From Chinchilla lanigera (Eukaryota > Chordata > Mammalia > Rodentia > Chinchillidae), in NCBI RefSeq assembly GCF_000276665.1, contig NW_004955429.1, positions 3,576,184 to 3,640,183 on the forward strand: a stretch of 64,000 nt of DNA, read 5' to 3'. The position numbers and the translations under genes are program-made. The notes under the pieces were generated by a model, which worked only from the letters and a program-made list of their open reading frames with translations, did no database searches and had not been told where the DNA came from. Shown here piece after piece: positions 22,741 to 34,053 of this stretch. Position 1 is the stretch's first letter; the number at the start of each line of letters is the position of its first letter.

Positions 22741-25465
22741 AAGATTTAATACCAATGCAATTACAATTCTTTAATAAAATTGAAAGGGAAGAAAATCTCC
22801 CTATGCATTCCTGGAGGCAAGTATCACCCTGATACCAAAATTAGAGAAAGATCCAACCATAAAAGAGAACTACAGACCAATCTCCCTAATGACCACAGAT
22901 GCAAAAATCCTTAATAAAAATAACAGCAAACAGAATGCAGAAAATGATCAAGAGATTATACACAACAACCAAGTGAGATTCATTCCAGGCATGCAGGGAT
23001 GGTTCAACATATGCAAGTCAATAAATGTAATAAAACATATCAACAGAGCCAAAGACAAAAACCACATAATCATCTCAATAGATGCAAAAAAGTTTTTGAT
23101 AAAGTTCAACATTAATTCATGTTAAAAAATCCTATAGAAAATTGGAATATTTGGTCTTTACCTCAATCTGATAATAGCCATCTATGACAAATCAATAGTC
23201 AACATCATACTAAATGAAAAAAAACTGAAAGCTTTCACTTTAAAATCAGGAACAACATAAGGATGTCCACTGTCACCACTCTTATTCTATATAGTTCTGG
23301 AAACATTAGCTAGAGCAATTAGACAAAAGAGAGTAATAAAAAGGAGTAAGAATAGGAAAGGAAGAAGTGAAATTATAATAATTTGCTGATGACATGATAC
23401 TCTAGAGAGAAGAACCCAAAAACTTCACCAAAAAGCTTTGAGAATTAATAAGCAAATTTAGTAGTGTAGCTGGACACAAAGCCAATGCTCAGAAATCAAC
23501 AACACTCCCATACGCAAACAACAAACTCCCTGAGAGAGAAATTAGGGAAACAACACCCTTTAAAATACCATCCAAGAAATGAGATACATAGGAAGGAACC
23601 TAATAAAGGAAGTAAAAGATCTATACATTGAAAATTTGATTACTCTGAAAGAGATTGAAGAGGATATGAGAAAATGGAAAGATATCCCTTGCTCACTGAT
23701 AGGAAGAACCAGCATTGTGAAATGGCCATGCTTCCAAAACTGTCAAACAGATTTAATGCAATCCTGATCAGAATACTACTAGCACACCTCACAGATCTAG
23801 AGAAAAGATTCGCAAAATTCATTTGGAAACAGAAGAAAAAGAATATAAAAGACAATCCTGGGAAACAAAGGCAAGGCAGGAGGCATCCCAATCCCTGCTT
23901 TGAAATTATATTATAAAGCTACTGTGATAAAATCAGCATGTTACTGGCAAAACAAACAAAAAAGACCTGAGGATCAGCAGAACAGATTACAAGATGCAGA
24001 CACAAATAAAAACACACTCAGCCACCTCCTCTTTGACAAAGTGGCCAAACATATTAACTAGAGGAAAGATAAGCTGTTTAATAAATGATGCTGAGAAAAT
24101 TGGCTGTCCATACACCAAAAACTAAAACTATACCCAAATCTATCACCATGCATTAAACTAAAGTCAAAAAGAATCAGAGAGCTAAATTTTAAGATAGAAT
24201 CACTAGACCTACTGGAAGAGAAAGTAGGTAGAAATCTTGAAGACATAGGGGTAGGCAGAGTTCATTAATAAAAACCAAACTATATGGGAAATACTTCAAA
24301 GAATCAACAACTGGGATCTCATCTTATTGAAAAGTTTTTGCACATCTAAGGAAATCACCAACAGACTGAAAAGAAAACCTACAGAGTGGGAAAAAATTTT
24401 AGTCAGCTATCTCTCAGACAAAAGAATTCTATCTAGAACATATAAATAATTTGAAAAAATCACCCCCCCCCAAACTCACAGACCCAATCCAAAAATGGGC
24501 ATCTGAGATGAATACACCCTTCTCAGATGAAGAAATACAAATGGCAAATGAATATATGAAAAAATGTTCAGCAGCACTGGTCCCTGGAGAAATGCAAATT
24601 AAAACAATACTGAGATTCCAGCTCACTCCAGAAAGAATGGCTATCATCAAGAAGTCAACCAAGAACAAATGCTGGAGGGGGTGTGGTGAAAAAAGAACAC
24701 TTCTCCACTGTTGGTGAGACTGTAAACTGGTACAACCACTGTGGAAATCAGGGAGCAGATTCCTCAAAAATCTAGGATTAGAGTTCCCATTAGACCCAGG
24801 TATTTCCCCTCTAGGTATTTTCCCAGGAGAATTGAAAGCATCATACCACAGTAATATAAGTGCACCCATTTTTATAGCAGCACAATTTGAATAACTACAT
24901 CTTGGAAACAACCTAAATGTCTATTAACTAAGAAATGGATAAAAAGAAGTGGTATTTTCCATACAACAGAGTACTACTCAGCTATAAAGAAGGACAAGGT
25001 TTCATAGGTAAATGGATGGAACTGTTGACCATATTTATAGAAGAAATAAACTAGACTCGTGTAAACATCGTATTCTTTCCCTAGTGTAAGAAACAGAAAG
25101 AATAAACAAATTCCACAAGGTACCATGAATCTTGTGAATGAGAAGAAATTGCTCAAAAGGGAAGAATAAATGGGAAGAGGGAAAGGAGAGAGGAATGAAA
25201 AAGTATATATATATATAATATGTATATATACACACACAAGATAGCTAAGATTATTATACTACTAATTTCTATTAGTTCATTAAAAAGAACGATTTGTGCT
25301 TACATCATTTGATCAATTTTGCATACCTATATCTTGTAATATGAGCAACTACTTTGAAGATAGCAATATATAATATATTAACCATTGTTAATTTCCTACT
25401 CTCTTGGTTTGAAATTTTGTATCATTGTTTTCCTCTCTTCAAAATGAAAAATAAAGTAAAATATT
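22741..25465 (+). mobile_element. L1 retrotransposon, ORF2 remnant and 3' UTR
   Basis: The + strand translates in broken frames to L1 ORF2 (endonuclease/reverse transcriptase). Seen directly: the pieces [19 protein letters not shown] and [14 protein letters not shown] (near 22970-23100), the catalytic FADD box at 23382-23393, 'MRYIGRNLIKEVKDLY' from 23579, and the C-terminal zinc-like region down to about 25090. Stops and frame changes are numerous, for example between 23125 and 23579, so no active protein is encoded. The endonuclease part is missing. The 3' UTR ends near the A-rich 'gaaaaataaag' at 25445-25455. Its 3' end is homologous to the L1 pieces at 33415 and 35763, so all belong to one subfamily or close relatives. 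Confidence 0.9.
25202..25240. repeat. AT/AC simple repeat in the L1 3' UTR
   Basis: A run of TA dinucleotides passes into 'tatacacacacaag'. It lies just 3' of the end of L1 ORF2. Confidence 0.85.
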
Positions 25466-28400
25466 TAACTGATACATTAAACAGTAATTATTACAGAAAA
25501 ATATGACAGTGAAGCTGAATACATAGTTTTAGAAACCATCCAAATGGAAATATAGAGAGAATGAAAAGACTAAAATGAGAGTCTTAGTTGTTCGTGAGGT
25601 GACATCAAGCAGTGAAACGTGCAGCTTCAGTTCCATCAAAGAGAATTGGCCAAAAATATCATTTTAAAAAGTTATACCTGAGAACTATTCACATTTGATT
25701 TACACTGCAAAGCTACAGAAATATGAAGCTGAACAAAATCCATGCAGAATCCACAACTATAGGAAATTACAGCATAGCATGCCACAGTCTCATTGCTAAA
25801 GGCAGGGGATAGGAGAAAAACCTGAAGGTCAAGTATTTGCTAAGGACAGGCATTGTGTACAGGAGAAAAAAGATAGGAAGATCATGAAATCTCCACGCAA
25901 TTGAAACAGCAGTGAAACATATCTTTAAATATTGAAGAAAAAGAACCCCTAACTACCAACTAAGAATTTCTTTCTCATTCACAATACCTTTCTAAACCAA
26001 AGGGAAATAGAGGAGTTTTCAGGCAAATAGTGTGCTCAGATAATTCACAGGAGGAAATTCTGCATTGTAAAAGATACTTCAGGCTGAGGGAAGTGTAACT
26101 TCTTATATTCTCTAAAGTGAAATTGAATATTTATGATAAAATATCAATACAGTATTGTTAATTTACAACATGTAGGGATAAACTGTATGACAATAGCACT
26201 AAGGTCAGAGGTATTTGAAGTGTAGTTGTATAAGGTTATCATATAGTAAGTAGTCTAATATTATTTGAGGTTAGACCCTAATAACACATGTATATTGGAA
26301 ACCCTAAGGCAATCATTTGAAAGGTAAATGAGACTATGCCTAATTAGCTAATGCATGGCGTGAAATGGAATACTATAAAATTTTAAATTCAAAAGAAGCC
26401 TAGACATGGGACAAGAAAGAATAAAATGCAGAATGCTACAAATAAAGCCCAAATAGAGAGATGGTACACTTGAACTCACTATCTATATCTATATCCATAT
26501 AGTCCATATCTATACCTATTATATATATTACTATAGATATTCACTATATATATTTTGTCATATATATGTATAGGATAAAATATCACATTCCTAATTCCAA
26601 AATTATAGTTTCAAATACAATAAAAAAATAAATAGACTATAATGCCTTGTAAAGAACAGCAAGGAGCATCACTAGCAAGGCACCAGCCTCCTTTCCTAGG
26701 GGAGGGAAAGTGGGCAGAGGACTGAGTCCCTCATATTCTGAAACTTCATTTTTATTAGTAAACTGCTCTCATGTCGCTATGAACTGGAGTCTGGTTGGAA
26801 GTTCTTACCTGTGCTGAAGAAACCGCACCCACTAATAATATTCACCTGCCAGTTCAGCTTTCCAGGCTCAAGCTCATTGAACTGGACAAAAATAGCAACT
26901 TTTTCCTCAGTAGGGAAAGTTTCTCTGCCTTGGGTCCTGGTTATGGGACAAGAGGACGAAGAGGGATCTTATTGTGGTTGAGGCTGCCTGTCTCTGATGC
27001 GCTTTATCTGACCTCAGAGTCACAGGTTGACCCTATTTTTGTGGCTACCCATTAGGGGACCTTGTTTGGTTTCTTTACCACAAAAATCACTATCTTTTAG
27101 CCAAAGGTCCTACTGAAGTGTCTTGTCTATTTTCTTATTACTGTTAATATCTTCTTTTTTCCCTTCTTTCATACTTTTTCCCTCATTCATACTTCCTTCC
27201 TTTTTTGTTCCCTTGTTGAGTTCCTCATTACCCCTAAGCATTTTCTTCTTTATTTGCCTCTTCTGTGATATGATCGAGGGCTGGCTCCAGCTGTAGTAAT
27301 CAGAGATTTTCCCCCTGTGTGGCTGTGTGGCCCCCTCACGCTGATATGGTTCCAAACCTACGCATGTTTATTGTCTTTCCACTTCAAATATTTCAGTCCT
27401 CTCCTGGAGAATGACTGCTCAGTTCTCCCCCCATCGCAGCCCTCCTCAAATAACGGAAAATCATTTATCTATTGATCCTAGGTTTTTCTTTTAAGAGGAA
27501 ATGTCTTTGTGACACCTATAAAAGTGGTAGAATTATCAACCACAGATTAAAAGTGTTAATGGTAAAAGTCTGTTGTCTCACAATGAACTTGACTGTAAAA
27601 GGAAAATTATTTGCTATATCATGGAAACAGGCAGATTAAAAAATAATTAACAGAGTCTGAGTGAGGTGAGAAACTTTTGAGGTGATAACATTTTCACTAA
27701 CTGGATCTTAGTGATGATTTCATGAAAGGATATTATATCAAAACTCATTAAAATTGCACTTAAAATATGAAGTGTTTATCTACATCATTTCTCTCTCAAT
27801 AAAGTTGTAAAGCAAATCAAACAAAGTGTAATAAGAACTATGACTTATGGGTATCCAGCTCACATATTCTTACATGCAGTTGACCATGCACAAAATTTAG
27901 CCTTGATGTTAACCAGCTATGATCTTATTATATCAAAATTTCATATTACCTTTGAGAAGTTAATATGTGGGGACACATCTACAGAACACTGAGTGGTTCT
28001 TGGGTTCCTTCATATGAATGCGTTCCACCAGGATATGATAAGTCAGCTTAAAAAGCAGAATAGTATCTCTGATCATCTAAGTTCCACTTACAAGGTTGTT
28101 AACTCACTGTTCGTGTAGTCTGAAGGACACTGACTTAGGTGGAAATATACAAAGCACAGATATTATCAAGATGGTGCCCCAGCTACTTTATTTTTATTTC
28201 TACATGGTCACACACACACACACTACAGGAACTAATGTCCTGAAGCATGTAAGTTTGCTGAGGCAGGGGAAGTACATTGATCGATGCTTTGACCACATTG
28301 ATTTGCAAAGAAAATTTTCCTGTCATTAAACAGAAAAATCTGAGTAATTCAATATGAATGATGGAAAGAAGTTTGTTCCACTTAAGTCTCCTTTTAAAAA

Positions 28401-29030
28401 CTTCCCCTGAGCAACTATAAAAAGTAAATGCCAGTGATAACAATCAGTTCTCCATTATTGCTGTAGAAGCAGACCAAGTATTCAGCTCAGTTCTCAGGAC
28501 ATTAAAAAGATGCCACGTGGATTCTATCCTTATCCTAGCAGCAACTCATTGTTCTACCATTGTTTTTTCTTTGTCCTAATTCTTTCATTTCTTTCCTTCT
28601 TTACATCTGTTGTATTATAGCAGGCTGGCACCATCCTCTCTATAACAAAGTAGGTTGTTAAAAAAAGATATAACGAAATTCTTTTAGATATAAGAGATGT
28701 GAAACGTTATGTTATTTTCAAGAATCTTAAGGCAACAACAGTGTAATAAGATAACGTAGAAACTGTAGAGGTAAATTTTAAACCTGTGTGACCTCAGGGT
28801 GGCCTTTGCTTACATATCACGCTCACTTTGCAGGTGGGGACAGACATAAACCAGTGACTCAGAGACAAAGATCTCTGAAATCAAAGCTTCCCCCTTCCTA
28901 AAAAGGGCATATCTGTAGCAGATATTCCATTAAGAGTCTGGAGGATAAGGATACACTAGGGAGAGCAGTGGGATGAGATGTTCATTTCAGAAGGAAAGAA
29001 ATCACAAGATCACTTTCAAAATATAGTAAT
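25466..29030. other. Unassigned AT-rich stretch with a TA-rich patch
   Basis: I see no coding frame or named repeat. 26468-26580 is a low-complexity TATC/TATA-rich patch. 28210-28222 is a short CA run. The 27110-27355 minus frame is a lysine-rich product of A/G-biased DNA and not a credible gene. Confidence 0.5.
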
Positions 29031-29034
29031 AAAC

Positions 29035-29205
29035 CAGAGATGGTGACACAGGCCTATAATCCCACACTCTAGGGGTGAGAGCCAGAAGGATCACAAATTT
29101 ATGCCAGCCTGGGTGACTTAGCAACTGAGTGAAACCCTGTCTCAAAATTTAAAACAAAAAAGAAATGGGGAGCTTGGTGCAAAGGCCCTAGGTTCAACCA
29201 CTAGT
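29035..29205 (+). mobile_element. Composite B1+ID SINE
   Basis: The left half is 7SL/B1-like ('aggcctataatcccacactc', 'tatgccagcctgggtgactt', 'gtgaaaccctgtctcaaaat'). The right half is a decayed ID/tRNA-like unit ('ggggagcttggtgcaaaggc', 'ctaggttcaaccactagtat'). This head-to-tail fusion of a 7SL-derived and a tRNA-derived monomer is known from several non-murid rodent groups. Its tail grew into the purine tract at 29206-29378. Confidence 0.75.
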
Positions 29206-29378
29206 ATGAAAGAAAGAAAGAAAAAAGACAGAAAGGAAGGAAGGAAGGAAGGAAGGAAGGAAGGAAGGAAGGAAGGAAGGAAGGAAGGAAGAGAGAAAGA
29301 AAGAAAGAAAAGAAAGGAGAGAGAGAGGAGAGAGAGGGGAAGAGAGAGAGGGAGAGAAAGGGAAGAGAAGGGAAAGGT
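29206..29378. repeat. GGAA/GAAA polypurine microsatellite
   Basis: 173 bp of almost pure purine on the + strand. A GAAA run is followed by a perfect (GGAA)n run about 29235-29289, then GAGA and GGGA variants. It continues directly from the A-rich tail of the SINE at 29035. Confidence 0.97.
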
Positions 29379-30271
29379 AACAGATTACCATTAACTGATG
29401 TATTTGGCAAAGAAAAAGTCAATTATATGATATCAGGTGTGATGCCCACAAACGACTGGTCACTGGCCATTTTCAGCTGGGTACAAAGGCATAGTAGATA
29501 TGCAACCTTGGATTTACAAAGAGCTGCTCTTTATTTTGTTGGTTTCTATTTCTAGGCGTTTTCATACAGATGTAAAGTGGAAGCATGTACAACAAAGTAG
29601 GACTAGTTTTATCAGTCAGCACTTGGTCTTGCTATTCTTGTGAAGTGTCACCTAGCATGCCCACCTAGAGGGCCAAAACATTGAATCCAGAATAATGCAC
29701 AAAGTAAGCTTTCACCAAAGGTGAAGTTTCCATTGTGCTTTATAACTCACTCAGAACACACAGAACATACAGATTGGAGAGTGGCTTCCACACTCTAACC
29801 AGTTCCTTCCCATGCTCCTCTGTGTGTGAAGAGTGTTCTTTCTAGGCCATCGAAGTTGTCAAACTACCATTTCTCAATGACCTTAGTCTTACCTTCTCTC
29901 CAATAGCCTCTCATGAACCCTTCTAGTCCCCCCAGACCTATCCCAGATCCTGCTCAATTATTCCCTGAAGTAGATTGTTAGTCCTTCCGTTCCATTGTTT
30001 TTATTGCAAAATAGGGCCATACTTAGGTATCTATAAAATAATCAGATTTATCCTAAAACCAAGACTGACCTCCTATTATCAGTCAGAACTCTTTATATTG
30101 CAAATGACAGAAAGCCCCGTCCAAGGGATGGGTACAGATTGCTTTCTAGAATTTGTCCTTTAGGCTTCCAGTTTCAACTTGTTCTCAATTCCTTAGCTTT
30201 TTTTTTTAATTGCTGGCCAATCTTCTACATTAAATTGAAGTTCAACATCAAATACAGAGACACTAGCATAT

Positions 30272-30424
30272 TGTTGAGTTGAGGGTAAAGCTAAATAAAA
30301 AGCATATTTTTTGTTTCTTTTGACCCAAATCATTGTTTCATTGATTTCCAAAAAATACTGGAACAATTACAATGCTCTTAGGAATTCATTGCTAACTTTG
30401 AGAAATTTCATTTTAAATAACCTT
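30272..30424 (+). repeat. Local duplication A, copy 1
   Basis: About 153 bp starting 'ttgttgagttgagggtaaag' and ending 'ttttaaataacctt'. A copy of high similarity lies at 30848-31000, offset about 576 bp in the same orientation. The 150-bp unit is not a repeat I can name. Confidence 0.9.
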
Positions 30425-30847
30425 GCATAGATTACTCTGTTGGTTCTGTGTGTCTCTCTTTTTCTCTACATATTTAATAAGACACCCAAGAGCTTAGAAT
30501 GTGTACACATATACTCTGCCACTATTTTAATTAAATACTCTAGCCTAGATATTTGGCCTTATCAACAAATGCATTTTCTTTTATGTATCACTGAATTCAT
30601 TTATACAAGTAATTCTACAGCTTAATTCATTATTTAATGTCATAAGCATTATTCATGCTGTTACACAGTCTTCATAATCATAAGTTTTAAAAAGTTTTAT
30701 GATATTTGATTGAGTAGATGCTCCATAATTTAATCATTCAAACTGCTGAATATGTAGGGGTTTTTTTGCTATTATGAATAATGATCTGAAATACTTTTTT
30801 GTGCATATATCTTCTATATTTTTGGAATACTTTGACTACCATTTCAT
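30425..30847 (-). repeat. Possible old L1 fragment between duplication copies
   Basis: 'tccataatttaatcattcaa' followed by 'gctattatgaataatgatct' and 'ttttgtgcatatatcttc' resembles reversed old L1 sequence. The rest is AT-rich and not assignable. Confidence 0.35.
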
Positions 30848-31000
30848 TTTGTTGAATTGAGGGTAAAGCTAAATAAAAAGTAATTTTTTTGTTTATTTTG
30901 ACCCAAGTCATTGTTTCATTGATTTCAAAAAAATACTGGAATAATTACAATGCTCTTAGGAATTCATTGCTAACTTTGAGAAATTTCATTTTAAATAACC
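30848..31000 (+). repeat. Local duplication A, copy 2
   Basis: It matches 30272-30424 with a handful of differences (for example 'ttgaattgaggg' for 'ttgagttgaggg', 'ggaataatt' for 'ggaacaatt'). Similarity stops abruptly on both sides: after 'aataacctt' the two copies continue with different DNA. Confidence 0.9.
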
Positions 31001-31350
31001 TTTTTTAATTGAACAGAAAAAATATACCTTTGCAATTTGAAGAGGATTTCACATTGTCCACTTTACACCAATATCTGTTTTATGCTTTGCAATATCTAGA
31101 AAATAAATATTTTTCCCAAAGAGACCTGAAATATCCTAAAGATACTTTTTCCTGAACTAGAGCTGTTGATTTCTGTCTTACAAATGCAACCTGGCCAAAA
31201 TAGAAGGATTTATGTGCATATTTTCTAATTAAACTAACATGCTTATTTGGATCACTTTGTAATTGGAAAGGTTAAGAGACTCATCAGTAGAGATAATGTG
31301 GAAGCAATGAAATCACTGTGCAATTAATATTCTTATCTTTTTTATTTTAG

Positions 31351-31439
31351 GTAATAGCACTTCTGTTCTTCAGAATAACATCTTCAGGCAAAGCATATTG
31401 AATTCAATCTGTTGTGTGAATTATTTTCAGTTAGAAAAG
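31351..31439 (+). CDS. Candidate internal coding exon of an unrecognised gene
   Basis: A good 3' splice site (tcttatcttttttattttag, AG at 31349-31350) precedes 89 bp that end GAAAAG|gtacag (donor GT at 31440-31441). If the incoming exon supplies the first base of the first codon, the frame is open across the whole exon and includes NSTSVLQNNIFRQSILNSI. The candidate exon at 3549-3720 ends with exactly that one base, so the two join without a stop and encode glycine at the junction. No further exon can be called with confidence, although several acceptor-led phase-0 frames exist downstream (44233, 58305, 60290). I do not recognise the protein. It remains possible that this is a decoy exon in intronic DNA. 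Confidence 0.28.
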
Positions 31440-31606
31440 GTACAGTGTGTATGTATAAATGAATGTACAGACTTCTGATGATTTATTTTGGTTCTATAGC
31501 AGCCTTAGAAATAGAACTGAGTTTTATATAGCATCTTTTAGAGTCAGGGTAGCCCTAAATTCTTTATGGAATAGTGATTTTGACTATGCCTAAATAACAC
31601 CCATCC

Positions 31607-31760
31607 TCATAGATTAAAGTTTTCTAAAACGCAGATTTCTGTACAATGTCACATAAATGATTTGATTTGTAACTTCCAGAGCAGCTATTCTGGCTTTATG
31701 ACTGCATGTTTTGGAACTCCCAGAGCCCTGAAAATCCAGAAAGCCTGTCAAGGATGTTCT
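31607..31760 (+). repeat. Local duplication B, copy 1
   Basis: 154 bp from 'tcatagattaaagttttcta' to 'caaggatgttct'. It is repeated at 32604-32757 with 11 substitutions and no gaps (about 93% identity by my count), offset 997 bp. Confidence 0.93.
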
Positions 31761-32603
31761 CCAGGGGTGACTTCTCTCGGGAGGGGTAGGAATGTCCTTG
31801 GAGACCAGTTGTGGAATCAGCACGAGTTCAACGCACCATCAGCTGCTGGTGAGTTGAAGACACTGCTCAGGTTTACAAGGATAGCTCTGTCCCCTGGACA
31901 GAGGGACAAAGAAACAGCTGTAACCTGGCCAGTTGGTGAGTTACAGTGAGAAGTAACCAGAACAGTAATTATTGTTATTTGTCTAGACCTCCTGCTGATA
32001 GGACTCATCAGAGGCCCTCATTTGTGTGATGCACAAATGTGTTTAAGTTGCGCTTTCCTCTTTATGTTGAAGAGTAATTTTATTAAGTGTATTAACCAAA
32101 AGTAGCCTTGTATAGCACAATTGCTATGTTAGTAGCAATGCTTGCCTTTATATAGATATTCAGACCTCCTCAAACCTGTGTATACTTCATTGGTTCATCT
32201 AATAACATCTCAGCCTTTAGCTGCAGATACTCTCAGCTCCACCTACAAATATATCTCAGTCTTCTACTTATCACCTTCATTCTTCTCGTTGAAACCTTTA
32301 TTGTTTTTGTTTGAGTGACTTAAATGGCAATTAAACTGGTCTTCCTACTTACTATATTGTACACATTATTGAAACCTATTTTTCATGTAACACTGCGGTG
32401 GATTGACTACTGGTGGTCAACTTATAACCTCCAGTTGAATTGAGTAAGCATGGTGCTGGGTATGGGAAGCCCACCTGAGGACTGTTGCCAGCAGCATAAG
32501 AAGCAGAACTGGAGAAGAAGAAGTGAGGTTGCTGGGAACTGAAGAAGGCTGTTGGGAGCTGGTAGAAGCTGTGGCGATCTGTTGGTGAGCTGTGGGGAGC
32601 TCG

Positions 32604-32757
32604 TCATAGATTAAAATTTTCTAAAAATCAGATTTCTGTACACTGTCACATAAATGGTTTGATTTGTAACTTCCAGAACTGCTATTCTGGCTTTATGACT
32701 GCATGTTTTGGAACTCCCAGAGCACTGAAAATCCACAAGGGCTGTCAAGGATGTTCT
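32604..32757 (+). repeat. Local duplication B, copy 2
   Basis: The ungapped copy of 31607-31760. It sits within a segment (32608-32798) bounded by near-identical 11-bp words, gagctcgtcat (32597-32607) and gagctcatcat (32799-32809), which look like a target-site duplication with one mismatch. Confidence 0.93.
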
Positions 32758-32812
32758 TTAGCAAAGAAACTAAAGAACATTTAGAAACTCAATTGGAGGA
32801 GCTCATCATGCT

Positions 32813-33120
32813 GGCTTTCCTGATGAACTCGGCTGTTCTCATCCTCCAAGGAGCTCTGGACCTTGTTGGCACTGAGAATAGCTTCGGTTCACTTTGGGGG
32901 AACTCTGGTTCTCACTTGGAACATCACTTCCTGGCTCCAGAGAGGAAGATGGTCCACTGCCAGTCTCCTGGAGAAGCTTGCTGCGTTGGCTTCCCTGATG
33001 GGAGCTCAGCTTTCCTGATTGTCGGAGGAGCTTGGGACCCCACTGTTGCTGAGAATGGCTACGGTACTTTTCAGGGGAGCTCTGGTTCTGATTTTGGGCA
33101 TCATTTCCTGGTTCCAGTGT
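32813..33120 (+). repeat. 175-bp tandem duplication in an open frame
   Basis: A unit starting 'ggctttcctgatgaactcgg' (32813) is followed by a diverged second unit starting 'ggcttccctgatgggagctc' (32988), a step of 175 bp. Shared blocks include 'ctgagaatrgcttcggt'-like words and 'aactctggttctcacttgg' against 'agctctggttctgattttgg'. The 139-codon frame 32703-33122 covers both units. It begins inside duplication B, so I regard it as a repeat by-product and not a gene. Confidence 0.7.
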
Positions 33121-33229
33121 AGATCCCTCAGCCTTCTACCACAGATCCTTCATCATACTGGCACAGACTTTCTAGAATCCACCACTGACCTTTGGGCCTT
33201 CCCAGCAAACATCCGTGAAGTAGGTCTGC

Positions 33230-33360
33230 ATGAGACATTGTTGTGGGCTCTAGGCCTCCAGTTAGACTCGTAGGAGGCACTGTTATGGACTCTAGGTCTT
33301 CAGCTGAACTCATGCAAGACATTATCGAGGGATTCAGGCCCTTAGCTGGATTCTTGGTCT
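33230..33360 (+). repeat. Three tandem units of about 43 bp
   Basis: Three successive units carry 'ggctctaggcctccagttag', 'ggactctaggtcttcagctg' and 'gggattcaggcccttagctg', spaced about 43 bp. They are imperfect copies of one another. Confidence 0.75.
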
Positions 33361-33396
33361 ATAGCATGTGGACAGATTTCCTGCACTTTCTTGTAT

Positions 33397-33414
33397 ATGA
33401 TTCTTTGGGTGACT
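33397..33414. repeat. L1 target-site duplication, left copy
   Basis: The 18 bases atgattctttgggtgact recur without mismatch at 34054-34071, immediately after the A-rich end of the L1 fragment. Confidence 0.95.
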
Positions 33415-34053
33415 CATGTTCATAGCAGTGCAATTTGTAATTGCTAAATTGTGGAAGCAACCCAAATGTCCATCCACTGAGGACTGGATAAAAAAAATTG
33501 TGGTACTTTTATATAATGGAATATTACTCAGCTATAAAGAAAGATAAACTCAAGACTTTTATAGGTAAATGGTCACAACTAGAGACCATACTCATAAGTG
33601 AAATAAATCAGACCTGCATCTATAAGCATCATATTGTCTTACTAGTGTAAGACCTGAAAGAGTGAAGAAAAACTAGGAGGTATGATAGACATTGTGAAAT
33701 GAAAGGAAAATGCTCAAAAGTAAAGGGCAACTGGGGTGAGGGAAAAGAGGAGGGAAAGAAGGGGAAATTAGGTAAATATGTACATACAGGATAGCTAACA
33801 TAGTTGTATTACTGTCTTCTATTGCTCTACAGAAAGGAATAGTAATGATTACTTGTTTGATCAATCTTGTACATCTCTATTTGTTTTCCTGAGAAACCAC
33901 TTTAAAGTTATCAATAAGTAATACAACAACCATTGTTAATTTCCTACAACTTTGTCTGTAACTCTGTTTTGTTTGTATTATTCTTATGCTATTTTGTAAA
34001 TGGATGTCTGTCTGTTAATATATTTTCCTTCTTTTATTTTTTAAAATAAAAAA
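33415..34053 (+). mobile_element. 5'-truncated L1 with perfect target-site duplication
   Basis: It covers the last part of ORF2 ('gcagtgcaatttgtaattgc', 'gcaacccaaatgtccatcca', 'ttactcagctataaagaaag') and a full 3' UTR ending in 'ttaaaataaaaaa'. It aligns along its length with 24880-25463 of the larger L1. The 18-bp duplication (33397-33414 and 34054-34071) is perfect. The duplicated word belongs to the surrounding LTR-like unit. Confidence 0.93.

Noticed and set aside
24429..24911. 160-codon minus strand open frame
   Set aside because: It is the reverse-strand shadow of L1 ORF2 sequence.
29206..29394. Lysine/glutamate-rich + frame and serine/phenylalanine-rich minus frames
   Set aside because: Translation artefacts of the GGAA/GAAA microsatellite.
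32703..33122. 139-codon + strand open frame with internal repeat
   Set aside because: It begins inside a dispersed duplication and consists largely of the 175-bp tandem pair; no splice sites or start context support a gene.
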